NCBI GenBank assembly: GCA_010909165.1
Contig: MU008201.1
Span: forward strand, 372,001-436,000
DNA from: Anthoceros angustus
Taxonomy: Eukaryota > Streptophyta > Anthocerotopsida > Anthocerotales > Anthocerotaceae
Direction: 5' to 3'
Length of the DNA stretch: 64,000 nucleotides
Part shown: piece by piece, positions 33,801 to 46,550 of the stretch
How positions within the stretch are numbered: position 1 is the first letter of the stretch
How the letters are laid out: every line of letters starts with the position of its first letter
The notes under the pieces: model-generated
The model's database searches: none
What the model saw: only the letters and a program-made list of their open reading frames with translations
What the model was told of the DNA's origin: nothing
Translations under genes and position numbers: made by a program

Positions 33801-36800
33801 TTGAGGCTATCAATCCAAAATTCCAATGTCCTGAGCCCATGACCTACAAGATCATCATTTCCTTTCAAGGCTAAAACCAGCGGCTTCATAAGTCGTGGGA
33901 GATGAGGCAGGAGTGAACTCAACCGTGCAGGCATGGTAAGACAAAGCTCCACAACTAGGTCACTCATGTCCATTCCTGTTGGTCCCTCAATCATTCCTAG
34001 CAACATGTTCAAACAGGGCTGAAGAGTTGGCACAAACTCTAGAAAGAGAAGCTCAAACTTGCCTCCAGAAAGAGCTCGAAACATGTTTCGCAGGAGCTGC
34101 ATATAGCCCAATGGTTTATCGCCCTCCGTTGCATTCTTCATACAAGTTTCCATGATAGTGATAACATGAGGCTGGAGCACAGGCTCACAATCTGCAGGGA
34201 ACTTGACTACTGCTACAAACAGGTAGCGGAAGAGTTGGAGAACCAGCTTGGCAGAAGGTGTATCAGGCTGCTTTAAAACCTCAAGCTTGCTGTTCACGAG
34301 GAAATGAACAAGGACATCAGCGAAGTGTCTTGTAACTTTTGGGTTCTGCAGAAGGCTCACGTAGATCTGCAGCAATTGATTGTTCTCAAGCATACACTCG
34401 AATAGATGCGGCATGGACATAGAGAACATATCCATAAGATTTCTTGGTTCCATCACTGTAAACACTGATGAATAGTGGGCAAACAACTCCTTTTCCTCCT
34501 CTTTATCCTTGAACAGCGCAAGGCAGTAGACACCGCCTTTCAATATCCCTGATGCGAGTCGGACCTGCAAAAATGACAGCTGTTCAACATATAGAAGCAT
34601 CTAAAAACAACAAACCGAACCTGACTAGATCTATTCATAAGATCACAAACGCCGAAGACATGAGGCATTCACTACGAGCCACCTGATTGCACCTTCACTG
34701 TGCTACGCTTTACATTATTGCAGATCATTGAACAGCAAAGAATTCACTAGTTCAAGAGATAATAGTAATGACTCTTTCTCAAATACGACCCATGGGTACC
34801 TCATCCTCCCACATGCCCTTGGGGCCGCTCTGGTTCATAGAACCAGGTTGTTGCGAAACCTGCTGATTATTGAAGTGAGTGATGCTCCACACCAGAGTTT
34901 TCATCCCTGCACAATCAACCAACAAACAATTGCCTTATCAAACATCATACAAAGCATAATCAGTTCCTGACCTGCAGCACCAAAGTATCTCTGCCCCACT
35001 CTGGTACGAAAGGCACAAATAATCTCAGACGGGAAGTCCCCTCAGAAATCTGAAAGCATCACAGTACACAGCCCTTACCCATAATGAGAGTCTTAATTAG
35101 CTGTCTACAATCCACAACCTCCTTGGCATGTTCTGGAGGTGCTTGAAGATTCAGCGCAGCCTGCCATGTGTAACCACCTAGCTTGATGAGAAAGCTAGAA
35201 ACAGGTCCTGAAAATCAGAGAAAAAGAATGCCACAAATATCCCATCTCGTGGATGTCCACTACATCAACCTGCACAGGAAGCTCTAGCCTTGACCGCAAA
35301 CTTGGCCGGTCTTTGGAGTCTTCAGAATCACCACCCTCCATTAGCTTCAGAAAACACAAATGCAAGTATTAGATATATGGTTCATATATGAGGGGGATAA
35401 CCTGAATACCGTGCACAGAGTGTGATGAAGACAGCATTGACTCGGGAAATGGTAACAGTATCCCATGGAAGAAAAATACAGCAGAAACAAGCAGACAAGG
35501 AGCTATACGTGGCAATAGCTCTCAATACAGTACTCTTACTTAACAAAAAATTCTCAAGGTTTCATACCACAGCACATCCTCACCAGCAGGTCCACTTCAA
35601 CACATTCCCCAACTCAGCAGTGCTTTTAGAGTGACACCAAAAGTACCTGAGATATGTTGTGCTTCAAAGTGCCAAACTTGGTTACAAATGCATCTAAAAT
35701 CCTCCCCTGTTCAGAATCACAACCAACTGCAATTAGAAAACAAGGCGTAACCTTGAGCACTCAAATTGGCAAATGGAGACTGATGACATACTAATAGAGC
35801 TCGTCCCTCTTCCTTGCTAGGATGGTCAACTCTCCGAGTAAAAATAGTCTCAACCTGGCAAAACTACCAGCGGAATGTCAGCAAGTAATCAAAACAATAG
35901 TGAGTCACATCAGGAACTTGCCCACAGTTCAATGCCAGCAATTTTACCAAATTAAGCATGAGACGCACGCATGTTGTCTGCACGCTCAGGGGCAGAGATG
36001 AATCATGTACATTTCGAGAAAATAGGTAAACAATTCGAGAAAGCTGCAAGGAGAAACACATTTTTCACACCACACCACACAAAGATGGCGAGGCAGACAG
36101 ATGTCCTTTAGAAGACCATTGGATGAGCAAAGGATCTAAGCACCGAAGCGAGAAAAATGCATTTCCACCGAGCTGCCAGCATTGACTTACCTGTGGTAGA
36201 GACAGTTCAAGACGAACATTATGGATGAGCTCTGCAAGAAGGCTATATGCTAGAGGCCGAAGAGTTTCATAACATGCTCGGCCAGTTCCTACGAGAACCC
36301 TGAAAAAGGTGAAACAGCATTATACCCCATCTTTGTGACTCAATGAATTAGAAGGAGTTTTCTGTTAGTTGTCAGAAACTTGAAGACACTTACCTTTCAT
36401 CTAACAAAGTGTCTATCTGATTGAAAAAACCCCTTTTAAAATCTGTTGCAAGAACATGTCTTGTGGCTACGAGAAGTTCCTGCGCAGAATTTGTGATTCT
36501 CTTTTGAGTGCTACAGGAGAGCAGAAGTGACAAGGAGAAACAAACAAGCAAGCCCACAGCCCTTCCACGTGAGTAGTACAGTACGGGACATATAAGACCT
36601 TCAAGCACTGACAGAAACATTCACTAAAAACAGTTGTCCATGAGGCTATGAGCAAGGACGTGCTGAAAAAATCAGAACAGAACAAAGGTCCCAAAGCAAA
36701 CTTGGAAATCCTCGTCTTTAAATTCTGCACACCAATCAGGGCTCCACCTTTCGTATGGATACAGAATCAGGACATGTCTCCAGAAGATTAACAATGCTTT

Positions 36801-38050
36801 TCGATAAGCTCTCCTCATGTGGACGGATGCAATCCGCAAAACTTCTCAAGAGATACGTAAGAAATGACACTGTCTGCAAGAGGACATAGCAAACAGTGAG
36901 TTTTCCATCCTGCCCAGACAACATCAAGAGAAGAAGGCACGATTTGTCAACACTGTGAGCCAACCTTGACTTGAGCCCCTTTCAACTCTGCAAAAGTGTT
37001 CTTGAGGTTGGGTGCCACTTGCTGCGGCCCAGTGATTGAAATCGCCGTGACCATCAAAGGCAATAAGACTGGTATGTTCACCTGGACATAACGGGGATAT
37101 AGCTGGAAGAGGAACATAACAATCAGGGGGCACTCCGTGACAACTTTGAAAGAGCGGGAGCTTGGATTCAGCTGCCCTGGTATGGGTCCCCCAGGCTGCG
37201 ATCTCTGAGCACCCATGAACCCCATATTGTGCTGTGAAGCAGCAAGCTGCTCCGCACCACCTGCATCCTCAAAGAAGTAACCAACTGTATTCTTGAAGTT
37301 CTGATAGATCTGCAGCCATAAATGGAACAAGCACACCAGACAATGTAATAAGCATCAACTTCTAGGGTTTTCCAGCCCACCTCACAGCATAGAGAAGTCA
37401 GCCAGTGGCCCACTCTTCAACCAGCTTCTACCCAAGCAAGCCACAAGCTCGTGCAGCCAAGACAAAGAACACAAGCAGGTCAGTGAAAACCAAAACGGAA
37501 AAACCTCACCTTGCAGACGAACTCCAAAAAGGGCTGCACTTCCGGCTCCAAGGCGGGTCGAAAATTCTTATGCAGATCAAAGATAATCCGCAGACAAATA
37601 AGGCCATTCTCTTCATTATCATTAGTGAGCACGTGCATGGACAGCTTGAGCAAGTCCTGAACAAACGGCCTGATGACCTCGCTGTGCGGCAGCCGGTTGA
37701 GAATCTCAATGACCACATTTCTAAGCTTGTGCTCCACACTGTCAGTGGTCTGAGGCTTGGTAAGCTGAGTGAGAAGCGTGGAGAAGACTCTGAAATAGCT
37801 CTTCAGAAAATTCAAGTACTCGGAAGTGTGCACAATCTCGATGCTGTCCCGCACTTCGGTGGCCAATTGGAGCCGACTTTGCATAGCTGCCAGCAGTCGA
37901 GTCAAGACAAACAAGGTTTCGCAAAACACACACATAACCTCCAAAAACTCTCAATTCATTCCAGCACAGACCACCAGCATGGGAAGGGATACGCAGGTCG
38001 GCTTCCAGGAATTTCCTGGCATGTAGGTCGAAATTAGCTATGGGAATCAT
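21822..38050 (-). CDS. TRA1: TRA1/TRRAP, PIKK-family pseudokinase scaffold of histone acetyltransferase complexes (about 30 exons)
   Basis: The first exon starts at 38050 ([19 protein letters not shown]). The second encodes [19 protein letters not shown] and [20 protein letters not shown] and ends FVCK at 37510 with a gtgagg donor. Exons then run leftwards with short introns. HEAT-repeat regions continue to about 29000, the FAT domain lies about 28500-24870 (for example [18 protein letters not shown]), then an Ala/Gln/Ser-rich linker, a PI3K-like domain (about 23400-22200) and a C-terminal FATC ending MDPTWHPWF* at 21822. Expected total is over 3,500 residues, as in Arabidopsis TRA1A/B. The kinase-like domain reads [14 protein letters not shown] and VFQNDFHP where active PIKKs have GDRHxxN and DFG, so it is catalytically dead, as known for this family. 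Role: binds activators and brings SAGA and NuA4 to promoters. Exons inspected are open; middle splice sites are approximate. Confidence 0.95.
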
Positions 38051-38504
38051 TTTGCACAATTCCGATCGCGCTGCTTGTCCGCGAGGTAGCCGCTCCCGGA
38101 CGCCACCAAGCTAGCTTGCTGCTGAGAGCTTGGATTATGCACCGGCACCAACTGTGGGCTTGTGCTCAGGCTCCTCGTTCGTACAGTCGGCAGACTGGGT
38201 GCGAAGGCGACTCAGCTTGCTCCTGCGCCTCCTGGAGGCCGCCGCCATCCTCCCTCTCTCCTCTTCTTTGTGCTGATTGTAGGCCAACAAGCCCACAGCA
38301 GCTTGCCTTCGCCCGAGGCCAGAAGGCCCATGCGAGGGAACCGGGGACTTATACCTTAGCCTTTGCACAATTTGTGTAAGCGAATCCTATGACGCTTCCG
38401 CAAAATCATGTGCGCCGCGTCCATAACCCAATTCCTTTTTTACGCTTTTACAAAATGGAAGTCTTTCCACGGCACCCTCTTGTTATGCCTATATAGGTCG
38501 TGTT
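38051..38504. promoter_or_regulatory. TRA1 5' flank, promoter by position
   Basis: A 450-bp stretch between the TRA1 start codon and the 3' end of the LINE remnant. It should hold the TRA1 5' UTR and core promoter. No clear TATA box. The open frames on both strands are short and motif-free. Confidence 0.4.
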
Positions 38505-39043
38505 GAAAAGAATTTGAAGACTTTATTATGAAAAAGAGATTGAGAAAACCCAATCTATACCCAAGAGAAGGGGAACAACCTTATGAGGGCACCAAACCAT
38601 GGGGACTAGTCCTTGTTGTCGCCAATCTTGTAATTGCCTATTGTGCCAAGGATATCAAAATCGGGAATGTAAAAGGGCCTATCCACCACTGGTGCCAAGA
38701 AAACCTACCGCCTCAAGGCCACATAGCCCCCATACACCGCTTTGGCCAATGCCTGCTGCAGGGCGATGGACACTCGTTGCCTGTAGAAAGCCACAATAAA
38801 TGAAAGAGGGAGGCCAACCCCATTCCTGCGATTGTGGTACTCCCTGGCACAAGTCTTAAGGAACCTAGAAAAGGCCTTGGCCATGGCCCCATGGATTTCG
38901 ATGGCGAGGGGGATGAAGGTGTGCTCCTGCTGCATAGGAGAGTACTTACAAATCTTCACCGTGGCACATTCCTCAGCCACCCTTCCCAAAGGATTGAGGA
39001 TCTCATGCTCACTAACGGAATCCCGAGTAGGGTCAGTGACAAC
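38505..39043 (-). mobile_element. Non-LTR retrotransposon copy c, 3' part (split by the LTR element)
   Basis: On the minus strand, from 39043 leftwards, the translation is VVTDPTRDSVSEHEILNP, then the C-terminal tail with TFIPLAIEIHGAMAKAF and QRVSIALQQALAKAVYGGY. It ends in a 3' UTR whose last bases (gggttttctcaatctc, then cataataaag) match the 3' end of copy b. The coding part stops abruptly at 39043, at the edge of the LTR retrotransposon. The missing upstream coding part resumes beyond its other edge at 56241. A small frameshift separates the two segments near 38985. Confidence 0.85.
39039..39043. repeat. Target site duplication, left copy
   Basis: The 5 bp acaac lie immediately left of the 5' LTR (which starts tgtgggctatgcac) and recur at 56236-56240, right of the 3' LTR. 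Five bp is the usual length for Ty3/gypsy integration. Removing the element and one copy restores the LINE frame into VVTDPTRD. Confidence 0.75.
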
Positions 39044-40929
39044 TGTGGGCTATGCACTTCCCTGGGGGAGTTAAGAAATAAGTAGGGTTTCTGTTTTTTT
39101 TTAGGATTGAAGGATAAATAAGGCGGAAAAGGAGGAATAAATTGGGGTAGCGCCGGACGAGGCTCGGAGTATACTGGACTGAGTGAACAACGGACCATTA
39201 CCACTATGGCAAGCTCCGACACCGAGTAACGGATAAGTCCGGAACCCACCCAGTGTCAAAATAGGATAAGTACGCCAGGAAAGTAACCTAGGAGCGAGGC
39301 GTGAGGATGACGAGGCGGCGCCACGTGGACGGCCCCGAGTGGAGGTCGGGCATGCAGAGGTCAGACTGTGCTGAGGCCGCAGTATTCACGCCCGCGCGCG
39401 GCGTAAGGCCGCAGTAAGCGTAGGGTCGAGTAAGCCATGCACTCGCGCTACGGACAACGAAGAGGCGCCTTCCGCCCAGCTACTTCCACAAGCGCCAAGG
39501 AGGGAGGTCAGCCGCAGCCTCCGCATATCCTCATCCCCTTGCGCCCGCAATCCGCTCGCCTTTTCGCCTGGGCCACCAGAGCGCGCATGAAGGTTGGAGC
39601 AACGCGCGGAGGAACATCGTGCCGACTGCCAGTACAAAGAACAAGAGGAGGAGAAAGCAATGGCACCCAAAAGCCGACGAAGTCTGGGAGCCATGGACCG
39701 TGGAGCGCAACATTGTGACCCGCGCTATCCGGACTTCGGGCCCCGGCCGGAGGAAGCAGGGAATTGGTGCGGAGTGGCATCCGGACGTGTTCCAAATGGT
39801 CTCGGACCTTTGACAACGCTACTCTAGTCCGGAGTTTGCCCGAAGATGCGGCGATCAACAAGGAGGTCCGATCCAAGAACCTCCGGAGGACCCGAGGCGA
39901 TGGACCTTGAGGTCCCGAGGATGGCCTACAACCGCCCAAGGAGGAAGAAGGGGCGTGGTGCCGAGCCCCTTAAGGCGAAGGGAAGATAGGGCCGCCACGC
40001 CGCGGCCGAGGCTCGAACGCAGCGACAACCAACGGATGGTTGATATCCGATCCGCCGATACCGAGTAAGGGCGGTAGCCCGATCATTGTCCATTGAACTC
40101 GCCACCAAGGTGGATCACCTTGGTGATAACCTGGTATTCTCGCATGCGCCCATGGGAAGAGCGGACTGGGAAGGATTATCTTCGCCTGCGGGCCAGAGGC
40201 ACGCAAGCTAAGGAGCGAGAAGCCTCGCCATCGGGCCGACCCCATACCGATTCATGTATGGGGACATTTCGAGCCCTCAAGGAGGGAGAGCTTGAGCGGC
40301 GCCGGGGGCCGGAGGCCCCGCTGTGTAGAGCGTGCAAGGGCGCCTGAGGTGGGGGTCGCCCTTCAAGACCAAGCGACTGGAGGAGGACGATCGAGGATTC
40401 CTGACTCCATACGTCTGAGCGAACCCCTCACCACCTGTGGAAGTTTGGGAGGCGATTCCCCTTCCTCCTTTTGGTGCCCTCCGAGCACGGAGGAGCCGAT
40501 GCCGGAGGGCGCTGGGCGCACCAAGACACCAACAACCACGACGGCCGCCGAGCCCCGACGAACTGAGCCAAGAGGCGGAAGACGGTGCCGCTTACCAACG
40601 CAAAGACCTCGAAGGTGCCAGACTTACCCCCGCCACGAGTGGCAAGAGGTCAAGAGGCGGTAAGGAGGGCGAAGGGACGTGGCCCAAGGAGCAGGAGGTC
40701 ACCGCGCAGCCCCACCTCGAGCCGGCCCCTGCCCCCGACGAAGGGGCAAAAGAGCTTGCTCCCGACCCCCTCACCTCCTCCGAGCCCTGTGAGAAAGAGG
40801 GCACAAAGGAGTTAGAGGCCAAGAGGCCAAGAGGGTGAGACTCGGACCTCACCACTCAGACCCGAGGGTCCCGATTAGGTCCGAGAACCCACCGACTTAC
40901 TCGGATCATGGTATGGAGGTCCTGGCGGA

Positions 40930-42265
40930 TCGAGAAATGCCGGCCCCACTACGGACTTTGTGGGGCCTCACTGGCCGTGGAAGAAACACGGCGAGTCCTG
41001 CTACATGGACGGAATGCTTTGGGGTCTCGTGGTACAATGAGAAGACCTGTGAAGTGGAGGCCACCCGAGGAGGATGGTGGAACCCAAGAGCAAGTGAAGG
41101 CGGCCGAGGGGCAAAGGAAAGGCGGAGTCCTCGCCGGATCGAGGAAGGGAAACGCCGGTGGCGGAGCGCGAGGCCCGGCGTTCAGCAGATGGTTAAGGTT
41201 CTTCACCAACACCGGGCAAGCCTGGGGAGGCCCAAGCGGCGGAGGACCTTGCAGTAAGAGGGAAGCGCAGCAGAGGCGGAAGAGGCCCGGCACAAGCAGA
41301 GAGCTCGGGACTGGCGGGCGGAGGCGGCCAGAGGCCAAGTGGGCGAGGCCTGCAAAGGCGGCGAAGGAGCTCAAGCCGCAAAGAGCGACCGGATCACCAT
41401 GACGTGATCGGAACCGTGGAGAGAGTCACAGACCGAGGCTAACTCAAGGCCGCAAAGTGCGCCATGGAGCGGAGGGGGATGACTGGGAGATAGGGGATCT
41501 CCGAGTACACCGCAGGAGGTAGAGGAGAGGCGCAGATGGAGGATGAAGGACACGCTGGAGCTACAACCCAAGATGCGCTTGAGCAGCAGTGATTCTCAAC
41601 GAGAGAATCCACGACCGAGCACGAAACAGAGCCGGCTCCACTACGGACTTTGTGGGGCCTCACCGCCGTGGAAGAAACACGGCGAAGTCCTGCTACCGCC
41701 ATGGACGGAATGCTTTGGGGTCTCGTGGTACTGGAGAAGACCTGTGAAGTGGAGGCCACCCGAGGAGGATGGTGGAACCCAAGAGCAAGTGAAGGCGCCG
41801 AGGGGCAAAGGAAAGGCGGAGTCCCTCGCCGGATCGAGGAAACGCCGGTGGCGGAGCCGAGATCGGGTTAAGGTTCTTCACCGTATCACTGGGCAAGCTC
41901 AGAGGCCTGGGGCGGAGGACCTTGCAGCGAAGAGGGAAGCGCAGCAGAGGCTAAGAGAGGCAGAGAGCTCGACCGGGAGGCGGCCAGAGCCAAGTGGGCG
42001 AGGCCTGCAAAGGCGAAGGAGCTCAAGTCACAAAGAGCGACCGGATCACCATGACGTGATCGAACCGTGGAGAGAGTCACAGAAATGAGTAACCTGGCCG
42101 CGACAAAGGGCTATGGAGCAGAGGCCAAGACTGGGAGATAGGGATCTCCGAGTACGCAGGAGGTAGAGGGAGGCGGCAGCAGATGGAGGAAGAAGGACAC
42201 CGGAGCTACAACCCAAGATGCGCTTGAGCAGTGATTCTCAACGAGAGAATCCACGACGAGCAGAG
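40930..42265 (+). repeat. Tandem duplication inside the 5' LTR (about 0.7 kb x 2)
   Basis: About 40930-41630 and 41633-42265 both run from ctacggactttgtggggcct through gcaagtgaaggcg, gatcaccatgacgtgatcg and gattctcaacgagagaatcc. The 3' LTR has this segment once (about 53770-54435), so the duplication arose after, or independently of, the last transposition, or it is an assembly artefact. Confidence 0.82.
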
Positions 42266-42984
42266 TGCCCCGGCCCGCCTCAAGACGGAGGAAAATCGCG
42301 ACTATCCAAGGAGTTGGACGCTGCTGTATGAGCCGGAGGAAGTCCGAGCCTGGACGGAGGTATCACCGGAGAGGGAGTCATGAGCTAAAGGCCGTAATGA
42401 ACGGAGGAGCGAGCACCGGAAGGTAAAAGAAGCCGCCGGTCCACCGAGAAAGGCGGAAGGGAACGCCGCGCTATGGCGGTAAGCGGCAATGGAAAGGAAA
42501 CGACGGAGCCGGAGCAAGTGAGCAATGGCAACGCAGGAGGTGACCGAGGCCGCCTTGTAGCCTCATGATACGGCCCCACCACAACTGGCAGAGAGGTGGC
42601 CCAACAAGCCGGCAAAGACGCCCTTTTAACACTTATGGCGAGGGAGTATCGGGTCCCGCACACGTGGAAGAGGCAATTCCAACAAGTCGATCTGACTTTG
42701 CCTATTACCACGCCGAGCTCCTAAGGCGAGAAGCCTCGACTCACGAAACGGACGGACCGGAAGGCTCGGAGATGAAGGCCACGGGACAAAGACAGGACCC
42801 TAGTGGCCCCTGCTTGAGATGACGGAGCGCGGAGAGGAGCAACCGGGAGGCGAACGAGGGAGCGCATGCGATCGAGGTAAGCACCCCGCACCTCACCATG
42901 GAAGGAGGGGCCAACGAAGGAGTCACCGGGCGATCGGGAGGACTTCGAGGAGAGCCACTGAGGAGTCCCGTGAGGGAGGAAACC

Positions 42985-43165
42985 CGGAGTGAGTCCGACT
43001 TTGTCCGGACCTAGGGGAGGACTCAAGTCCGGACTTAATAAGTCCGGACCTCAAGTCCGGACCCCAATAAGTCCGACCAAGTCCGGACCGACAACCGGAC
43101 CCGAGGTCCGGACCCCGAGACAAGGTCGGACCCCAGCCGGGCCGGACTGAATAAGCCGACTCAAG
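42985..43165. repeat. Cluster of tccgga palindromes in the 5' LTR
   Basis: Within 180 bp the motif aagtccggac or its relatives occur about ten times, several as the longer palindrome caagtccggacttg. Spacers are short (ataa, ctc, gacc). The same cluster is present in the 3' LTR at 55190-55320. Confidence 0.8.
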
Positions 43166-44116
43166 TTCGTGAGTCGAGAGGACCGAGGACCGGCAAGAAG
43201 GGAGGAGCCCCTTCGACTTACGCTTAGGGGAGCCGATAGCCGGTGGCCCCACCGCCAAGGAGAGGAGGCCAGGAGGATGACGCGGTAACGCTGTCGACCG
43301 CCGAGCCCAACCCGGCTGTGATTCCGGGAGAGGAGGGGCCCCTCACGGATCATCCGATTGGGTGCACCACAACCGCTGTGACGGGGATTGACCACCCATT
43401 CCGAGGCGGCTCAGACCTTCCCACACATGGCGAAGGAGATAGGGGGAAATAGGGTAGGCGGCCGATTAGGTATACCGAAATGCACGTAATAGGGGTGTAA
43501 TAAAGACGCCACCTTGGGCGCAGATAAGAGGGGCCGAGGCGCCTAGTAAAGCATCTTTCTTGGTGTTGATGCCGCTGCTGCACCTTTGTGAGTCTTCTTG
43601 CTAACGTGAGTCCCGAGTCACCGGTGCACATACCCGGGAGATTGATCAAGGTCCCGTGACGACTTAACGCGCTGTGGTGTGTGTGGAAGGGTGATCGTGA
43701 TCCGGCTCGTCCGAGCCGCGTCCGACCCAACGACTGAACGCGTGAGCCGGAGGAACTCCGGGAGGGCGTGTAGAGCCCGGACGGAGAGGCCCGGCGGAAC
43801 GACGGAGGAGGTCCGGATCACAACCCGCGTTTTTCTAAGACTGAAGAGTGTAGCGTGAGAGGAGAGAGGAAAGGACTGGATGCGTGAGGATGTATGTGAA
43901 CGATACGGACGCGAACGGGTCCCTAAACGCTTGGCCATACCGGCTCAGACGAACGCGAGTAGTTAGGAGTATGTGTTGAGACCGAACGAGCGCTAAGGAC
44001 TAAGAATCACCAAACGCGTAAACGGGCCTATCATTCCCTTTGGGAACGGACTTCTTCCTACAACGACACGGGATTGTGCGCGCCCGGCTGGCCATCAGCA
44101 AAAGTCCGCCACATTT

Positions 44117-44134
44117 TGGCGCCGTTGCCGGGGA
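44117..44134 (+). other. Primer binding site, complementary to tRNA-Asp 3' end
   Basis: tggcgccgttgccgggga is the reverse complement of the 3' end of plant tRNA-Asp including CCA (18 of 18 by recall of the tRNA). It starts 3 bp after the LTR end. This primer is typical of Tat, Athila and Ogre type gypsy elements. Confidence 0.88.
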
Positions 44135-44193
44135 ATGAAATCGGTCTGTGGTGCTGCAAAGTGCGTCCTTAGGAAGAGAAGGTAAGTGAATGC

Positions 44194-46260
44194 GTGGCGG
44201 TCGAGCGACGGTCAAGAGTGAACCGTCAGGAGGATCGGACGTGGTCACCTCGCGTGCTCTCCGAGCCAGGGAGAGAGAGAGACGTCAAACCCAACGAGAG
44301 AGCACCGTCGATCAGAGGAGGGAGAACGTGGTCGAATTGTCGGACCAAGACGAGTACGGGGTACGAGGGACGCCAACGGAAGAAGGTAGGATGCCCCACG
44401 CCTAACCCATCGATGGCGCAGCCATGGCCCCTACCTCGACCAAACAAGCGACTCCATATTCGGAGGAAGAAGGAGCGGATGCGAGACCTTTGTGGAGGAC
44501 TTCGTGTCCAAAGCCAACTTCAACGGAGAGGGAGCCGACGCGCCTCATCCAGCTTTTCCAAGGGGTTCTCCGAGGACAACCGCTCAATGGTATCGGAGAA
44601 AGTACCGACCACCGGAGAATGCCCCACCCGCCTGCTTGAAGCTTTGAAAATGCCTTCTTAGAACGGTTTCGAGGATCACCAGAGGGGTATGTATTATCAA
44701 AGTTGGAAAATCAAGCGAGGAAGAAGGAGAAGCCGGGCTCAGACATCGAGCGTTCTATGCCCCGAGGGATCGATCCAACCCATACCACGATGCAAGCGAC
44801 GGTGGGGGGCCGCCTAGCCAAACCCATACTGTGCACGCCCCGCCGAGAAGGACGTGGGCAAGGCGAGCCGAAAACTACGAGGAATCGCTACATCGAGGAT
44901 AAAGAACCGCTCAAGGAGGCAAGAAGAAGAAGAAGAAACGGGTTCACTCGAGGAGGAAGAGTCTTGAGGAGGAGGAAGACCAATGAGGTGTCTTCTGAGG
45001 AGGAGCGTCCTCAAGAAGAGACGGAGGTCTCTAGCGAGGAAGAGTATCCCGCAAGAAGAAGAGCAAGAAGGCCCCGCTAAAAAGAAGGTGGTAAGAAGGA
45101 GGTGGTGACACCAAGATCGGTCCGAGAAGCTCGGACCCGACTCCCTCAAAGGAGGTAGCAGTCCGGAGGACCGGAAAAGTGATAAAGAGAGTAGAGGACC
45201 GCGATAAACTGTGTTAAGGACCGAGAGCGCGGAAAACACCGACTACGGCGAACGCATCTGTGTGCCGAATACACCATTCGAAGTCCAACCGCCTCAAGGC
45301 CGCATCAAGTGGACTACGAATACGAGGAGGAGGCCGAGGAGCAATGGGAAGAGGCCTATCGTGCATGTGAAGCCCTCCGGGCCGCGATATCCCAAAACCA
45401 TGTATCCGCCAACCGGAGGTCCGTCAATACAACGGGCCCCACCGATGCAAAGACCGCATGGGAGCCCTTCGTATCCTCCGACGGCCGTGGTCTCTGGAAC
45501 CGCGAATCTCGCCATTACTCCAACGCTGTCCGCACTCAACGAGGTGGTAATGGGGACTTCGAGCAGCATCGCAAGCGTGGCATATGTGCAAGACGCTATG
45601 TCCCAACCCCGCAAGGGGCGATACGATATGCCACACCAAGCGGAGAACCCCGACCACCAACGCCACCTCCTAAGACCGGACCGACGGCAAGTCAAGATGC
45701 TGGGCTGGTGGGAAGAGATTCCGAGGTACGCGAGATGGAAAAGAACAAGAAGGTACGGGGTGTCGAAGGAAGGGAGTCAGTGGAAAATCTTGAGGTGTCA
45801 TCAGAGTCAAGGAAGGAGCGACGAGAAAGGCGCCATTGAAGAAGAACAAGATCGAGGAAGCGCCACGACGCCGAGGAAGGCAATCAAACGGAAATACCAG
45901 CAGAGGATCCGACCGATGAAGGAGGGCTGGACGGCAGCCTCACGAGGGATTACCCAAGGAAGTTCTCCGCAGATGTGGAGAAGGAACGGTGCCTCCCGCG
46001 ACGGCCGACGTTAGCTTCCACGGACGTAGTCCGGAGGTGACCGAGATGTTGCAGGAGGAAATGCGCAAGCATCCGGAGAATACCGTAACACGTGACCGGG
46101 AGAGGATGAGGACGCAGCAGCAGGATCCTCGATTGGGGTAGAAGCCCGCCTTTAATGTGGCGACCGATGATGAATCGCCAAGACTGTGTCCTTTCGACCG
46201 CCGAGGATAACCCAAATACCGGAGGTCCGCCGGGCCGTTAGGGAAACCCACGGAGCACCA
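44194..46260 (+). pseudogene. gag region of the LTR retrotransposon (broken)
   Basis: Several overlapping frames in this 2 kb are rich in Arg, Glu and Ser and carry acidic-basic stretches, as in plant gypsy gag proteins. No single frame runs through and no clear CCHC zinc knuckle was found. Assignment rests mainly on position between the primer site and the protease motif, so the borders are approximate. An E/K-rich part at about 44880-45080 (many gaggaag triplets) is low-complexity. Confidence 0.55.
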
Positions 46261-46269
46261 AAGCCGTGA

Positions 46270-46550
46270 AGGGTAGGCTGGAAGTGAGGGTGGTGTCCCA
46301 TACGACCTGGGGCCAAAGGGTACAAGTGGAGATTGGATGTATCATCAAGGATGTACCGCTGACACGGGTCCGAGTCAACCTCATCACCGCCAGACGAAAA
46401 TTGGGCTTCACATCCTTCAACCTCAACGAAGACTCGAGAATGGCGTATATGTCAAGAAGAGATCCGCGGGAGTTAACCGAGTCTTGGCCACCATAGCCGC
46501 ACCCTACAAACCGGATTTTGTTGTGATCAAACCGCCGGACCATTAGGGTA
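46270..46550 (+). pseudogene. Aspartic protease fragment of the LTR retrotransposon
   Basis: One frame gives VQVEIGCIIKDVPL, then after a 1-base shift ADTGPS, with the catalytic Asp-Thr-Gly codons at 46361-46369. Downstream in this frame AAPYKPDFVVIKPPDH follows before a stop. The shift between the strand leading to the active site and DTG itself shows that the frame is broken in the given sequence. Confidence 0.65.

Larger units (their letters stand above)
39044..44113 (+). repeat. 5' LTR (about 5.07 kb, including an internal 0.7 kb duplication)
   Basis: It starts tgtgggctatgcactt and ends gtccgccaca, 3 bp before the primer site, giving the TG...CA ends expected of an LTR. The same sequence recurs at 51943-56235. 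Near the left end, aaggataaataagg and gaggaataaattgg are TATA-like. The body is GC-rich with many overlapping open frames, none of which encodes a recognised protein. The extra length relative to the 3' LTR is explained by the duplication at 40930-42265. Confidence 0.85.

Noticed and set aside
39386-43938. Many long open frames on both strands in GC-rich DNA, considered as host genes
   Set aside because: The whole stretch recurs at 51943-56235 as the other LTR, the frames are not kept between copies, and no protein family is recognisable.
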